64,000 nt of DNA. Source: JAQBZY01 sp038117205 (GTDB lineage Bacteria > Pseudomonadota > Alphaproteobacteria > Rhodospirillales > Casp-alpha2). The notes beneath the pieces are model-generated. The model was not told where the DNA came from. It did not search any database and was given only the letters and a program-made list of their open reading frames with translations. Made by a program: the position numbers and the translations under genes. The stretch is taken from NCBI GenBank assembly GCA_038117205.1, contig JAYOFL010000006.1, positions 20,025 through 84,024 of the forward strand, given 5' to 3'. Positions 41,932-49,911 of the stretch are shown here, piece after piece. Numbering within the stretch: position 1 is the first letter of the stretch; every line of letters starts with the position of its first letter.

Positions 41932-42915
41932 GTGAACCCGGACGCGCGGCCCGTCACGCTTTCCGATATCCGCGACGCGGCGGCGCGCATCCGGCGCCAT
42001 GTGGTGCGGACGCCGCTCCGCCTGTCGCCCTATCTTTCCGAACGGGTCGGCTGCGAGGTGCGGCTCAAGCTGGAAACTATGCAGGACACGGGCGCCTTCA
42101 AGATCAGGGGCGCCATGAACGCGCTGCTGACGCTACCCGAAGACATTCGACGGCGGGGTGTCGCCGCCGCCTCCACCGGCAACCACGGCCGCGGCGTCGC
42201 GCTGGCGGCGAGGCGGCTCGGTGTCCGCTGTGTCGTCTTCATGTCGGAACTGGTGCCGGCGGTGAAGGTCGACGCCATCCGGGCGCTCGGCGCCGAGGTG
42301 GTGATCGCGGGGCGCAGCCAGGACGAAGCGGAAGCGGTCGCGCTCGAAAGAATGGCGCGCGACGGTCTCGTCTACATCCACCCGTTCGACGCGCCCGCCG
42401 TGATCGCCGGGCAGGGGACGGCAGGGCTGGAAATCCTCGAAGACATGCCGGAGATCGGCACGCTGATCGCACCGTTATCGGGGGGCGGGCTCCTCGGCGG
42501 TGTCGCCGTCGCCGTGAAAATGATGCGTCCCGAAACCCACGTCGTCGGGGTGACGATGGAACGCGGCGCCGCGATGATTGAATCTCTCAAAGCCGGCCGT
42601 CCGGTGCCGGTCGAGGAGGAAGAGACGCTGGCGGATTCCTTGGGTGGCGGCATCGGTCTCGAGAACCGTCATTCCTTCGAGCTGATCCGCCGCCATGTGG
42701 ACGGGACCCTGCTGGTTTCGGAGGACGAAATCGCCGGGGCCATGCGGACGCTGTTCGCGCGTGACCGTATCGTCGCGGAAGGCGGCGGAGCGGTGCCGGT
42801 CGCGGCGCTGATGTCGGGACGGCTCGAATTGCCGCCGGGGCCGGTGGCGCTTGTCATCAGCGGCTGCAACGTCGATATGGAGAAATTCCGCCGGATCGTC
42901 GGCGCCGGCGCGTAA
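41932..42915 (+). CDS. PLP-dependent threonine dehydratase-like enzyme, EutB-like
   Basis: A 327-residue fold-type II PLP enzyme. The cofactor lysine is in DTGAFKIRGA, and the phosphate-binding glycine loop is SGGGLLGG. Close families are threonine ammonia-lyase, serine racemase and the hydroxyectoine-utilisation dehydratase EutB; pairing with a DoeB-like deacylase favours EutB. The start is GTG. There is no C-terminal regulatory ACT domain. Reaction is presumably loss of water or ammonia from a beta-hydroxy amino acid. Confidence 0.75.
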   Translation: MNPDARPVTLSDIRDAAARIRRHVVRTPLRLSPYLSERVGCEVRLKLETMQDTGAFKIRGAMNALLTLPEDIRRRGVAAASTGNHGRGVALAARRLGVRCVVFMSELVPAVKVDAIRALGAEVVIAGRSQDEAEAVALERMARDGLVYIHPFDAPAVIAGQGTAGLEILEDMPEIGTLIAPLSGGGLLGGVAVAVKMMRPETHVVGVTMERGAAMIESLKAGRPVPVEEEETLADSLGGGIGLENRHSFELIRRHVDGTLLVSEDEIAGAMRTLFARDRIVAEGGGAVPVAALMSGRLELPPGPVALVISGCNVDMEKFRRIVGAGA

Positions 42916-42920
42916 AAAAA

Positions 42921-42949
42921 TTGTGGGGCTGCCATGGGCAGCCCCACAA
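42921..42949 (-). terminator. perfect 13-bp hairpin oriented as a leftward intrinsic terminator
   Basis: The arms 42921-42933 and 42937-42949 are exact reverse complements with a 3-base loop. A run of seven A lies immediately to the left (42914-42920), so a leftward transcript would end in a hairpin followed by seven U. In the rightward direction, in which both neighbouring genes run, no U-tract follows. It could stop antisense transcription coming from the leftward gene at 43841-44770, or act as a bidirectional terminator. Confidence 0.7.
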
Positions 42950-43128
42950 GTGGGTCGGGGAGAGGAAGAAGAGACATCGGTCCCGTTTGGGGGCAGGGGA
43001 CGTCGGTCTCGATGGTGAGTAGACCGGCCGAGCGTGGCGAAAACGTGCATCGATTGCGGCGATTTCGAGGTCATTTCTAGGCGCCGGAAGGGATGGCGCC
43101 GCCGCCGCAAATCCGGCAACATGGATCG

Positions 43129-43875
43129 ATGCGAATTCTTCTTCCGGTATTGCTGGCGTTGTCGCTGATCCGGCCCGCGGCGGCGGACGAGCCGTTCACC
43201 AACGCGGATCTGGTCCGTAACCTCGACGTCGTCGCCTTCGGCAACGAATATAGCGGCCAGCGGTACGATACCGTCCGCAAATGGGCGATGCCGGTGCGCA
43301 TGGGCATCCAGGGGGCAAAATATCCGGCCTACCTGGAACGCTTCATCGAGGATTTCGCGGCCGATCTTCGCGGTCTCACCGGGCACCAGATCGAGCTCTA
43401 CTATTCCTTCGCCAGGAAGAAGGCGAAGAAGCTGCCGGCGGACTTCGACAGCAAGAAGGTCAACGTCATCCTGTTCTACCTGCCGGACGACGAAATCCCC
43501 GCCGCCCTCAAGAAATACTGGAAGGGCGACGAGGAAAAGGTCCGTTGGATGGTCCAGAATTCGACGTGCTTCGCCAACTATTTCACCAAGAAGGGTGAGA
43601 TCGTCGCCGCCGTCGTGATCTTCCCGGCGCGACATCCGGAATCCTATCACCGGGCCTGCGTCGTCGAGGAGTTGACGCAAATATTGGGGCTGCCGAACGA
43701 CTCGAACGCCGTGAAGCCGTCGATCTTCAACGACAAAAGCCGCTATCTGGAACTGACGGAGCACGACAAGTGGCTGATCCGCGCGCTCTATGCCAAGGAC
43801 ATCCTGCCCGGCATGAAGCGCGAGGAGGCGCTGGCCAAGGCTAAGGCGTTTTTCGCGCGCGCCCGCCCCGAATGA
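43129..43875 (+). CDS. exported DUF2927-family protein
   Basis: A 248-residue protein with a signal peptide (about 1-20, ending RPAAA). The mature part contains FARKKAKK-rich basic segments and the HRACVVEELTQILGLPND block, which is the hallmark of DUF2927, a metzincin-like family of unknown function in alphaproteobacteria (the EELTQ lacks the full HExxH zinc motif). The ATG at 43129 is chosen because the signal peptide follows directly. Its end overlaps the end of the convergent EamA gene by 35 bases. Confidence 0.65.
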   Translation: MRILLPVLLALSLIRPAAADEPFTNADLVRNLDVVAFGNEYSGQRYDTVRKWAMPVRMGIQGAKYPAYLERFIEDFAADLRGLTGHQIELYYSFARKKAKKLPADFDSKKVNVILFYLPDDEIPAALKKYWKGDEEKVRWMVQNSTCFANYFTKKGEIVAAVVIFPARHPESYHRACVVEELTQILGLPNDSNAVKPSIFNDKSRYLELTEHDKWLIRALYAKDILPGMKREEALAKAKAFFARARPE

Positions 43876-44770
43876 CCAGCAGCACGCCGGTGAAGATCAC
43901 GGCGATACCGACGGCGTGAAATCCCAGGAATTCCTCGTTCAGGAACGTCACCGCCAGGATGACGCCGAGCGGCGGCATCATGTGCGACGTCAGCCCGGCC
44001 TTGGTCGCGCCGAGGATACGGACGATGTTCGAATAGAAGAAATAGGCGCTGAGCGTCGGAAACAGAGTGACGAAGGCGATGGCGAGAAACGCCTCGCGCG
44101 TCACCGGGATGTACTGGCCCTGCGCGGCCTCCCACGCCCATAGCGGCGCCATCGCCACGGTGGCGACGAACATCTGCGATGTCAGCATGGTGTTCGACTG
44201 CATTTCCGGCGGCTTCATGCGCATCAGCGCCGTATAGACCGACCAGATGACGAAGCCGCCGAGCAGCCAGATGTCGCCGGCGACGAATTGCAGGCTCGCC
44301 AGCGTCGAGAGATCGCCGCGCGCGACGATGATGACGACGCCGAAGGCGGATATCAGCAACCCGCCGATCTGCACGAGCGTCAGCCGTTCCCGCCACAGGA
44401 ACCAGCCCAGCAACGGCACTAGGCCCGGCACGATGGTCTGGATGATGCTGGCGTTTGTCGCTGTCGACGTCTTGAGACCGTTATAGAGAAAACACGGGAA
44501 CATGGCCGGCCCGATCAGGCCGGTCAGCAGCAAATAGCGCCAATGCTGGCGGATCAGGTGCCACTGACCGATGACGGTCCGGTGCACGAAGAAGAAGAAG
44601 ATCAGCGCCGCCGCCATCCACCGAGAACCGACCAATGAAAAGGTCGGAATATCGTTGGCGACCAGACGGCCGACGATGGAATGGCTGGCCCAGAAGAGCG
44701 GCGTCAGCACCAGCATCCCGTAGGCGAGCGCCTGCTCGCGCCCGGGATTGTCGGGGCTGTTGCCGGTCAT
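43841..44770 (-). CDS. EamA-type drug/metabolite transporter (DMT superfamily)
   Basis: A 309-residue inner-membrane protein with ten predicted helices made of two EamA repeats (about 12-150 and 160-300). The first repeat has SHSIVGRLVANDIPTFSLVGSRW, the second SQMFVATVAMAPLWAWE. Such proteins export amino acids, purines or other metabolites. The gene ends inside the convergent DUF2927 gene (35-base overlap) and starts 10 bases after the stop of the FAH-family hydrolase gene, so those two form one leftward operon. Substrate unknown. Confidence 0.8.
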   Translation of the reverse strand: MTGNSPDNPGREQALAYGMLVLTPLFWASHSIVGRLVANDIPTFSLVGSRWMAAALIFFFFVHRTVIGQWHLIRQHWRYLLLTGLIGPAMFPCFLYNGLKTSTATNASIIQTIVPGLVPLLGWFLWRERLTLVQIGGLLISAFGVVIIVARGDLSTLASLQFVAGDIWLLGGFVIWSVYTALMRMKPPEMQSNTMLTSQMFVATVAMAPLWAWEAAQGQYIPVTREAFLAIAFVTLFPTLSAYFFYSNIVRILGATKAGLTSHMMPPLGVILAVTFLNEEFLGFHAVGIAVIFTGVLLVIRGGRARKTP

Positions 44771-44780
44771 GACCGAACCG

Positions 44781-45479
<699 letters not shown>

Positions 45480-45622
45480 GACGGTGAATGCCTGTGTGGT
45501 CGGTGTAAACGGGGCGCAACATTCCCATGCCGGCCGCCGTTCCGCAACACCCGCGGGCGCGCTTGCCGCCCGGCCGCCGATCCCGGAAAGTGGGACCTCG
45601 CCCTCCGCCGGAGAACCGCCGT

Positions 45623-46606
45623 ATGACCCGCTTCTTGACCGTTCGCCATGAAAGCTGGCCGCTCGCCCGGCCGTTCGCGATTTCCAGGGGCGTCAAGACG
45701 TCGGCCGAGGTGTTGGTCGTCGAAATCGCCGACGGCGGCAGCGTCGGACGGGGCGAGTGCGTGCCCTATGCCCGCTACGGCGAAAGCGTGGAATCGGCGC
45801 GGGCGGCAGTCGCCGCTATCGCGGAGGCGATCTCAGGCGGCATGGACCGCGAGGGGTTGCAGTTCGCCATGCCGGCCGGCGCGGCCAGGAACGCCGTCGA
45901 TTGCGCGCTCTGGGATCTGGATGCGAAGCGGGCAGGCACCACCGTCGCAGCCATGCTCGGCGATTCCACGTCTTCGCCCGTCGTGACGGCGGAGACCATC
46001 TCCATCGGCACGCCGGACGAAATGGGGACGCGGGCGTCGGAACTGGCGTCGGCGCCGCTCCTCAAGATCAAGCTCGATGCGGAAGACGTCGAAAAGCGTC
46101 TGGACGCGGTTCGCGCCGGCGCGCCCGGCGCGCGGCTGATCGTCGATCCGAACGAGGGATGGGACGTCGATTTCCTGGCCGAAAAACTTCACTACCTCGC
46201 CGACATCGGCGTCGAGATGATCGAGCAGCCGGTGCCGGTGGGCCGCGACGGCGGGTTGGCCGCCCTCGATACGCCGATTCCGATCTGCGCCGACGAGGCG
46301 TGCCACGGCATCGACGACCTCGCCGGGCTGCGTGGCCGATACGGCATGGTCAACATCAAGCTCGACAAGTCGGGCGGCCTGACCGAGGCGCTCCGCATGC
46401 GGGCGCGGGCGGAGGAACTGGGCTTCAAGATCATGGTCGGCTGCATGGTCGCGACCTCGCTCGCCATGGCGCCTGCCGTCCTGCTGGCGCAGGGTGCGGC
46501 GGTCGTCGATTTGGACGGGGCCTTGCTGCTGGCGCAGGACAGGGCGGACGGTCTTCTCTACAGGGACGGGCTTCTCTATCCGCCGACGCCGGCGCTGTGG
46601 GGGTGA
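45623..46606 (+). CDS. dipeptide epimerase (L-Ala-D/L-Glu epimerase-like, enolase superfamily)
   Basis: A 327-residue enolase-superfamily enzyme with the KxK base pair K148/K150 (LLKIKLD), metal ligands D175 (DPNEGW), E201 (EQP) and an Asp in ADEAC, and the opposite lysine in NIKLDKSGG. The NIKLDK wording and short length are those of L-Ala-D/L-Glu epimerases, which recycle murein peptides, and of related dipeptide epimerases. I take the ATG at 45623 as start because the family core begins directly after it. It is followed by a palindromic repeat and the ABC exporter genes. Confidence 0.8.
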   Translation: MTRFLTVRHESWPLARPFAISRGVKTSAEVLVVEIADGGSVGRGECVPYARYGESVESARAAVAAIAEAISGGMDREGLQFAMPAGAARNAVDCALWDLDAKRAGTTVAAMLGDSTSSPVVTAETISIGTPDEMGTRASELASAPLLKIKLDAEDVEKRLDAVRAGAPGARLIVDPNEGWDVDFLAEKLHYLADIGVEMIEQPVPVGRDGGLAALDTPIPICADEACHGIDDLAGLRGRYGMVNIKLDKSGGLTEALRMRARAEELGFKIMVGCMVATSLAMAPAVLLAQGAAVVDLDGALLLAQDRADGLLYRDGLLYPPTPALWG

Positions 46607-46623
46607 GGATATCAACCCCCCTC

Positions 46624-46695
46624 GTCATCCCCGCGAAAGCGGGGATCCAGTGCTTTAGGACGCTCTTCCTGGGTTCCCGCTTTCACGGGAATGAC
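46624..46695. repeat. bipartite inverted repeat made of two REP-like palindromes
   Basis: Two 27-base arms (46624-46650 and 46669-46695) are inverted copies with four mismatches, separated by 18 bases. Each arm is itself a hairpin, ATCCCCGC-GAAA-GCGGGGAT on the left and TTCCCG-N6-CGGGAA on the right, framed by GTCAT and CCAG. It resembles paired REP elements (BIMEs) or small MITE-like units and lies between the epimerase and ABC exporter genes. It may also slow or end transcription from the epimerase gene. Confidence 0.75.
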
Positions 46696-46764
46696 GAAAT
46701 CGAGCAACATTCTTGTTCCGACTTTGCCCTTTCCCTCGCGGCGGGCGGCGACTAGGTTCCCGCC

Positions 46765-47691
46765 ATGCCGACAATCATCGACATTTCCGGCCTCTCGAAA
46801 GTCTACAAGACCGGGTTTGCGGCCCTGAAGGGGGTCGACCTCAAGATCGAGAAGGGCGAGATCTTCGCGCTGCTGGGGCCGAACGGCGCCGGCAAGACGA
46901 CGCTGATCAGCATCGTCTGCGGCATCGTCAACGCCAGCGGCGGCACCGTCACCGTCGACGGCAAGGATATCGTCCGCGACTATCGCCACACCCGCTCCAT
47001 GATCGGCCTCGTGCCGCAGGAATTGACCACCGACGCCTTCGAGACGGTCTGGGCGACGGTGACGTTCAGCCGCGGCCTGTTCGGCAAGCCGGCCGACCCG
47101 GCCTATGTCGAGAAGGTGCTGCGTTCGCTGACGCTCTGGGAGAAGAAGGACAGCAAGATCATGACGCTGTCCGGCGGCATGAAGCGCCGCGTCCTGATCG
47201 CAAAGGCGCTGTCGCACGAGCCGCAGATTCTGTTCCTGGACGAGCCGACGGCCGGCGTCGACGTGGAATTGCGCCAGGACATGTGGAATCTGGTGCGCGA
47301 GCTCCGCGCCGAGGGCGTCACGATCATCCTCACGACGCACTATCTGGAAGAGGCCGAGGAAATGGCCGACCGCATCGGCGTCATCAACCGGGGCGAACTG
47401 ATCCTGGTCGAAGAAAAGGCCGAATTGATGCGGAAGCTGGGCGAGAAGCAGCTGACCATTCATCTGCACGAACCGCTCGACCGCATTCCGATCGCGCTGT
47501 CGAAATATCGACTGGTGCTCGCCGCCGACGGCCACGATCTCGTCTACACCTACGATACGCAGGGCGAGCGCACGGGCATCACGGCGCTGTTGGGCGATCT
47601 CGGCGCCGCCGGCATCAAATTCCGCGACATCGACACCGCCGAGAAGTCGCTCGAGGAAATCTTCGTCAATCTGGTCCGGGGGGCGAAATGA
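46765..47691 (+). CDS. ABC-2 type exporter, ATP-binding protein
   Basis: A 308-residue ATPase with Walker A GPNGAGKTT (38-46), the ABC signature LSGGMKRR, Walker B ILFLDEPTAGVD and the switch His in TTHYLEEAE. The C-terminal 80 residues form the extra domain seen in DrrA/NodI-like exporters. Its stop overlaps the start of the permease gene (ATGA), so the two make a classic two-gene efflux system. Substrate could be a lipid, polysaccharide or drug. Confidence 0.85.
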   Translation: MPTIIDISGLSKVYKTGFAALKGVDLKIEKGEIFALLGPNGAGKTTLISIVCGIVNASGGTVTVDGKDIVRDYRHTRSMIGLVPQELTTDAFETVWATVTFSRGLFGKPADPAYVEKVLRSLTLWEKKDSKIMTLSGGMKRRVLIAKALSHEPQILFLDEPTAGVDVELRQDMWNLVRELRAEGVTIILTTHYLEEAEEMADRIGVINRGELILVEEKAELMRKLGEKQLTIHLHEPLDRIPIALSKYRLVLAADGHDLVYTYDTQGERTGITALLGDLGAAGIKFRDIDTAEKSLEEIFVNLVRGAK

Positions 47692-48449
47692 ACACGAGGG
47701 CGATCCAGGCGATCTACCGTTTCGAAATGGCCCGCGCCCGCCGCACCGTGATGCAGAGCATCGTCTCGCCGGTGCTGTCCACGTCGCTCTATTTCGTCGT
47801 CTTCGGCGCCGCCATCGGGTCCCGCATCGACCAGATCGGCGGCGTCAGCTACGGCGCCTTCATTGTGCCGGGGCTGCTGATGCTGTCGTTGCTGACGCAG
47901 AGCCTATCGAACGCGTCGTTCGGCATCTATTTCCCGCGCTTCGCCGGCACCATCTTCGAGTTGCTGTCGGCGCCGGTCTCGCCCTTGGAAATCGTCGTCG
48001 GCTACGTCGGCGCGGCGGCGACCAAGTCCATCGTCCTCGGCCTGATCATCCTCGGCACGGCCAACTTCTTCGTGCCCCTGACCATCGAGCATCCCATCTG
48101 GATGCTGTCGTTCCTGGTGCTGACGTCCGTCACCTTCAGCCTGTTCGGCTTCATCATCGGCATCTGGGCGGAAGGGTTCGAGAAGTTGCAGGTGATCCCG
48201 CTCCTGGTGATCACGCCGCTGACGTTCCTGGGCGGCACCTTCTATTCCATCGACATGCTGCCGCCGCTCTGGCAGTGGGTCAGCCTGTTCAACCCGGTGG
48301 TCTATCTGGTGAGCGGCTTCCGCTGGTCGTTCCACGGCACCGGCGACGTGGCGATCGAGATCAGCGTCGCCATCTCACTCGCCATCCTCGCGCTCTGCCT
48401 GATCGGCGTCACGGCGATCTTCCGCACCGGCTACAAGCTCAAGCAGTAA
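47688..48449 (+). CDS. ABC-2 type exporter, permease protein
   Basis: A 253-residue membrane protein with six hydrophobic helices and the ABC-2 signature region around PLTFLGGTFYSIDMLPPLWQ, close to NodJ/YadH-type permeases. It is coupled to the ATPase gene by a 4-base overlap. A REP-like repeat follows about 20 bases after the stop. YadGH-like pairs are of unknown substrate. Confidence 0.85.
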   Translation: MNTRAIQAIYRFEMARARRTVMQSIVSPVLSTSLYFVVFGAAIGSRIDQIGGVSYGAFIVPGLLMLSLLTQSLSNASFGIYFPRFAGTIFELLSAPVSPLEIVVGYVGAAATKSIVLGLIILGTANFFVPLTIEHPIWMLSFLVLTSVTFSLFGFIIGIWAEGFEKLQVIPLLVITPLTFLGGTFYSIDMLPPLWQWVSLFNPVVYLVSGFRWSFHGTGDVAIEISVAISLAILALCLIGVTAIFRTGYKLKQ

Positions 48450-48470
48450 GTTCGCGTGTCGAACAGTGGA

Positions 48471-48536
48471 CCCCGGAACAAGCCCGGGGCAGGCGGGCAT
48501 CCATCATCTCACGTCACCCCGGACTTGATCCGGGGT
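48471..48536. repeat. two REP-like palindromes between ABC permease and GST genes
   Basis: The perfect unit ACCCCGGA-CTTGA-TCCGGGGT lies at 48516-48536 and is nearly identical to the copy at 23941-23961. An imperfect unit lies at 48471-48489. They sit between two convergent genes and share the GTCAC and GGTCC flanks of the first cluster, so they belong to the same dispersed family. Confidence 0.75.
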
Positions 48537-48549
48537 CCAATCTTCACGG

Positions 48550-49155
48550 TTACTTCGGGCGCGGCATGTTCTCGATGCCGACATAGCCCGGCAGCGCCTC
48601 GACGCGGGCGATCCACGCGTTCAGCGCCTTGTAGGGCGACATGTCGACCTCCCCTTCCCAGGCCATGGCGGCATAGGGATAGCACGCGATGTCGGCGACA
48701 GTCGGCCGGCCGCAGGCGAGCCATTCGTGGCTCGAGAGCCAGCCGTCCAGGATGCCGAGGGCGTGATGCGCGTTCTTTTGCGCCGCCGGCAAATCGAGCG
48801 GCCGCTTGAACTTGAGGATGGCCCGCGCGATGGCCGGTCCGTCCCACATCTCGTGCGTCGCGAAGGAGAGCCACTTGACGACTTCCGCCATGCTGGCGGC
48901 GTCCTCCGGCATCCAGTCGGTCGAGCCGTACTTGCGGGCGAGATAGACCAGGATCGCCTGCGAGTCCCAGATCACGACGCCGTCGTCGTCGATGGCCGGC
49001 ACCTTGCCGAGCGGATTGAGCTTCATGTAGTCCGGCGCCTTCTGCTCGCCCTTGAAGAGGTCGATGGGGACGATCTCGGGCTTGATGCCGAGGATCGACA
49101 TCATCAGCCGGACCTTGTGGCAGTTGCCGGAGGCGGGAACGTTGTAGAGCTTCAT
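48550..49155 (-). CDS. glutathione S-transferase
   Basis: A 201-residue GST. The thioredoxin-like N-terminal domain reads MKLYNVPASGNCHKVRLM with the candidate catalytic Ser in the SGNCHK segment. The cis-Pro loop is GKVPAIDDDG and the GSH-binding WDSQAILVYLA follows; the C-terminal domain is helical. The ATG at 49155 is supported by AAGGAGG eight bases upstream. It conjugates or reduces electrophiles with glutathione in the cytoplasm. Class is beta/theta-like; substrate unknown. Confidence 0.8.
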   Translation of the reverse strand: MKLYNVPASGNCHKVRLMMSILGIKPEIVPIDLFKGEQKAPDYMKLNPLGKVPAIDDDGVVIWDSQAILVYLARKYGSTDWMPEDAASMAEVVKWLSFATHEMWDGPAIARAILKFKRPLDLPAAQKNAHHALGILDGWLSSHEWLACGRPTVADIACYPYAAMAWEGEVDMSPYKALNAWIARVEALPGYVGIENMPRPK

Positions 49156-49512
49156 GGGACGGTCCTCCTTCGTGAGCGGCGAGGACGTTTTTGGTAGACC
49201 TTGTCCCCGGTTTCGGAAAGTACACTGGATCGCTTTGCCACGCACGCGTCCGGTCGAGCGGATTGAGGAAAGAGTACCTCCTACATACTCGTCATCCCGG
49301 ACGCTAGGGCCGCAGGCGTCGGTACGGAGCCGTCGCGGACCTTGCGAGCCGGGACCCAGGGTTCCAGGGCGGCGGACTGGGTCCCCGCTTAGACCTTCGG
49401 TCCGCTACGCGCACGCGGGGATGGCGAAGTGGTGCGGGGATGACGAAGTGGCGCGGCGATGACGAAGTGGTGCGGTGATGGCGAAAAGGGGGGATGACGA
49501 TGATTGCCGACC
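49156..49512. repeat. non-coding interval with degenerate palindromes and a 19-bp tandem repeat
   Basis: No gene is supported in these 357 bases. From about 49288 there are degenerate REP-like pieces (GTCATCCCGGA, GGGACCCAGGGTTCCAGG, CTGGGTCCCCGC). Then 49417-49435, 49436-49454 and 49455-49473 are three tandem copies of a 19-base unit, consensus GGGGATGACGAAGTGGTGC, followed by a shortened copy from 49474 and another start of the unit at about 49490. The unit contains the GATGACG flank of the palindromic family, so it probably arose by amplification of one repeat edge. Confidence 0.7.
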
Positions 49513-49911
49513 CTATGACGCGATTTTGAACCACGGCGCGCAGGCGTAACGCCGCGTGATTTCCTCGCCGCCCTTGATGTCGCGCTTCGCCGTCAGGACG
49601 GTGATCCAGCCGAGCACCTCGTCCCGGACGAACGACGTCTCCACGTTGTGATTTTCCGAATGATTGCAGAGGCTGGCGAGGCCGAGCACCACGAGCCCCT
49701 TCGCCTTGTCCTCGGGGTGCTCGAAGTAATAGTCCTCGATCGGCGTCGGCTTGACGATCTCGCAGTGCTCGATCTGAAGCTCGATGGTGCAGCTCGCCTC
49801 GACCACGTCACCCTGGGTAATGTCGGCGACGGCGAAGACGCCGCGGCCCTTCGGCCCGGCGGGCATGGGGCGGATCGGCCCCGGCTTGAAGAACTCAGGC
49901 GGAAGCGACAT
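49513..49911 (-). CDS. small SET-domain methyltransferase
   Basis: A 132-residue stand-alone SET domain. Visible are the first SAM-binding block KGRGVFAVADI (about 21-31), the NHSENHNVE block (about 83-91) that forms the pseudoknot, and GGEEITRRYACAPWF with the catalytic tyrosine. It should transfer methyl groups from SAM to a lysine or amine. Pre- and post-SET zinc domains are absent, as usual in short bacterial members. It starts 17 bases inside the end of the deacetylase-fusion gene, so it is the last gene of the five-gene kamA operon. Whether the target is a protein or the small metabolite made by the operon is unknown. Confidence 0.8.
   Translation of the reverse strand: MSLPPEFFKPGPIRPMPAGPKGRGVFAVADITQGDVVEASCTIELQIEHCEIVKPTPIEDYYFEHPEDKAKGLVVLGLASLCNHSENHNVETSFVRDEVLGWITVLTAKRDIKGGEEITRRYACAPWFKIAS

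Noticed and set aside
49154..49534. Small open frames in both directions in the repeat-rich gap
   Set aside because: They translate palindromic and tandem repeat DNA into Arg/Pro/Ser-rich sequence without ribosome sites.
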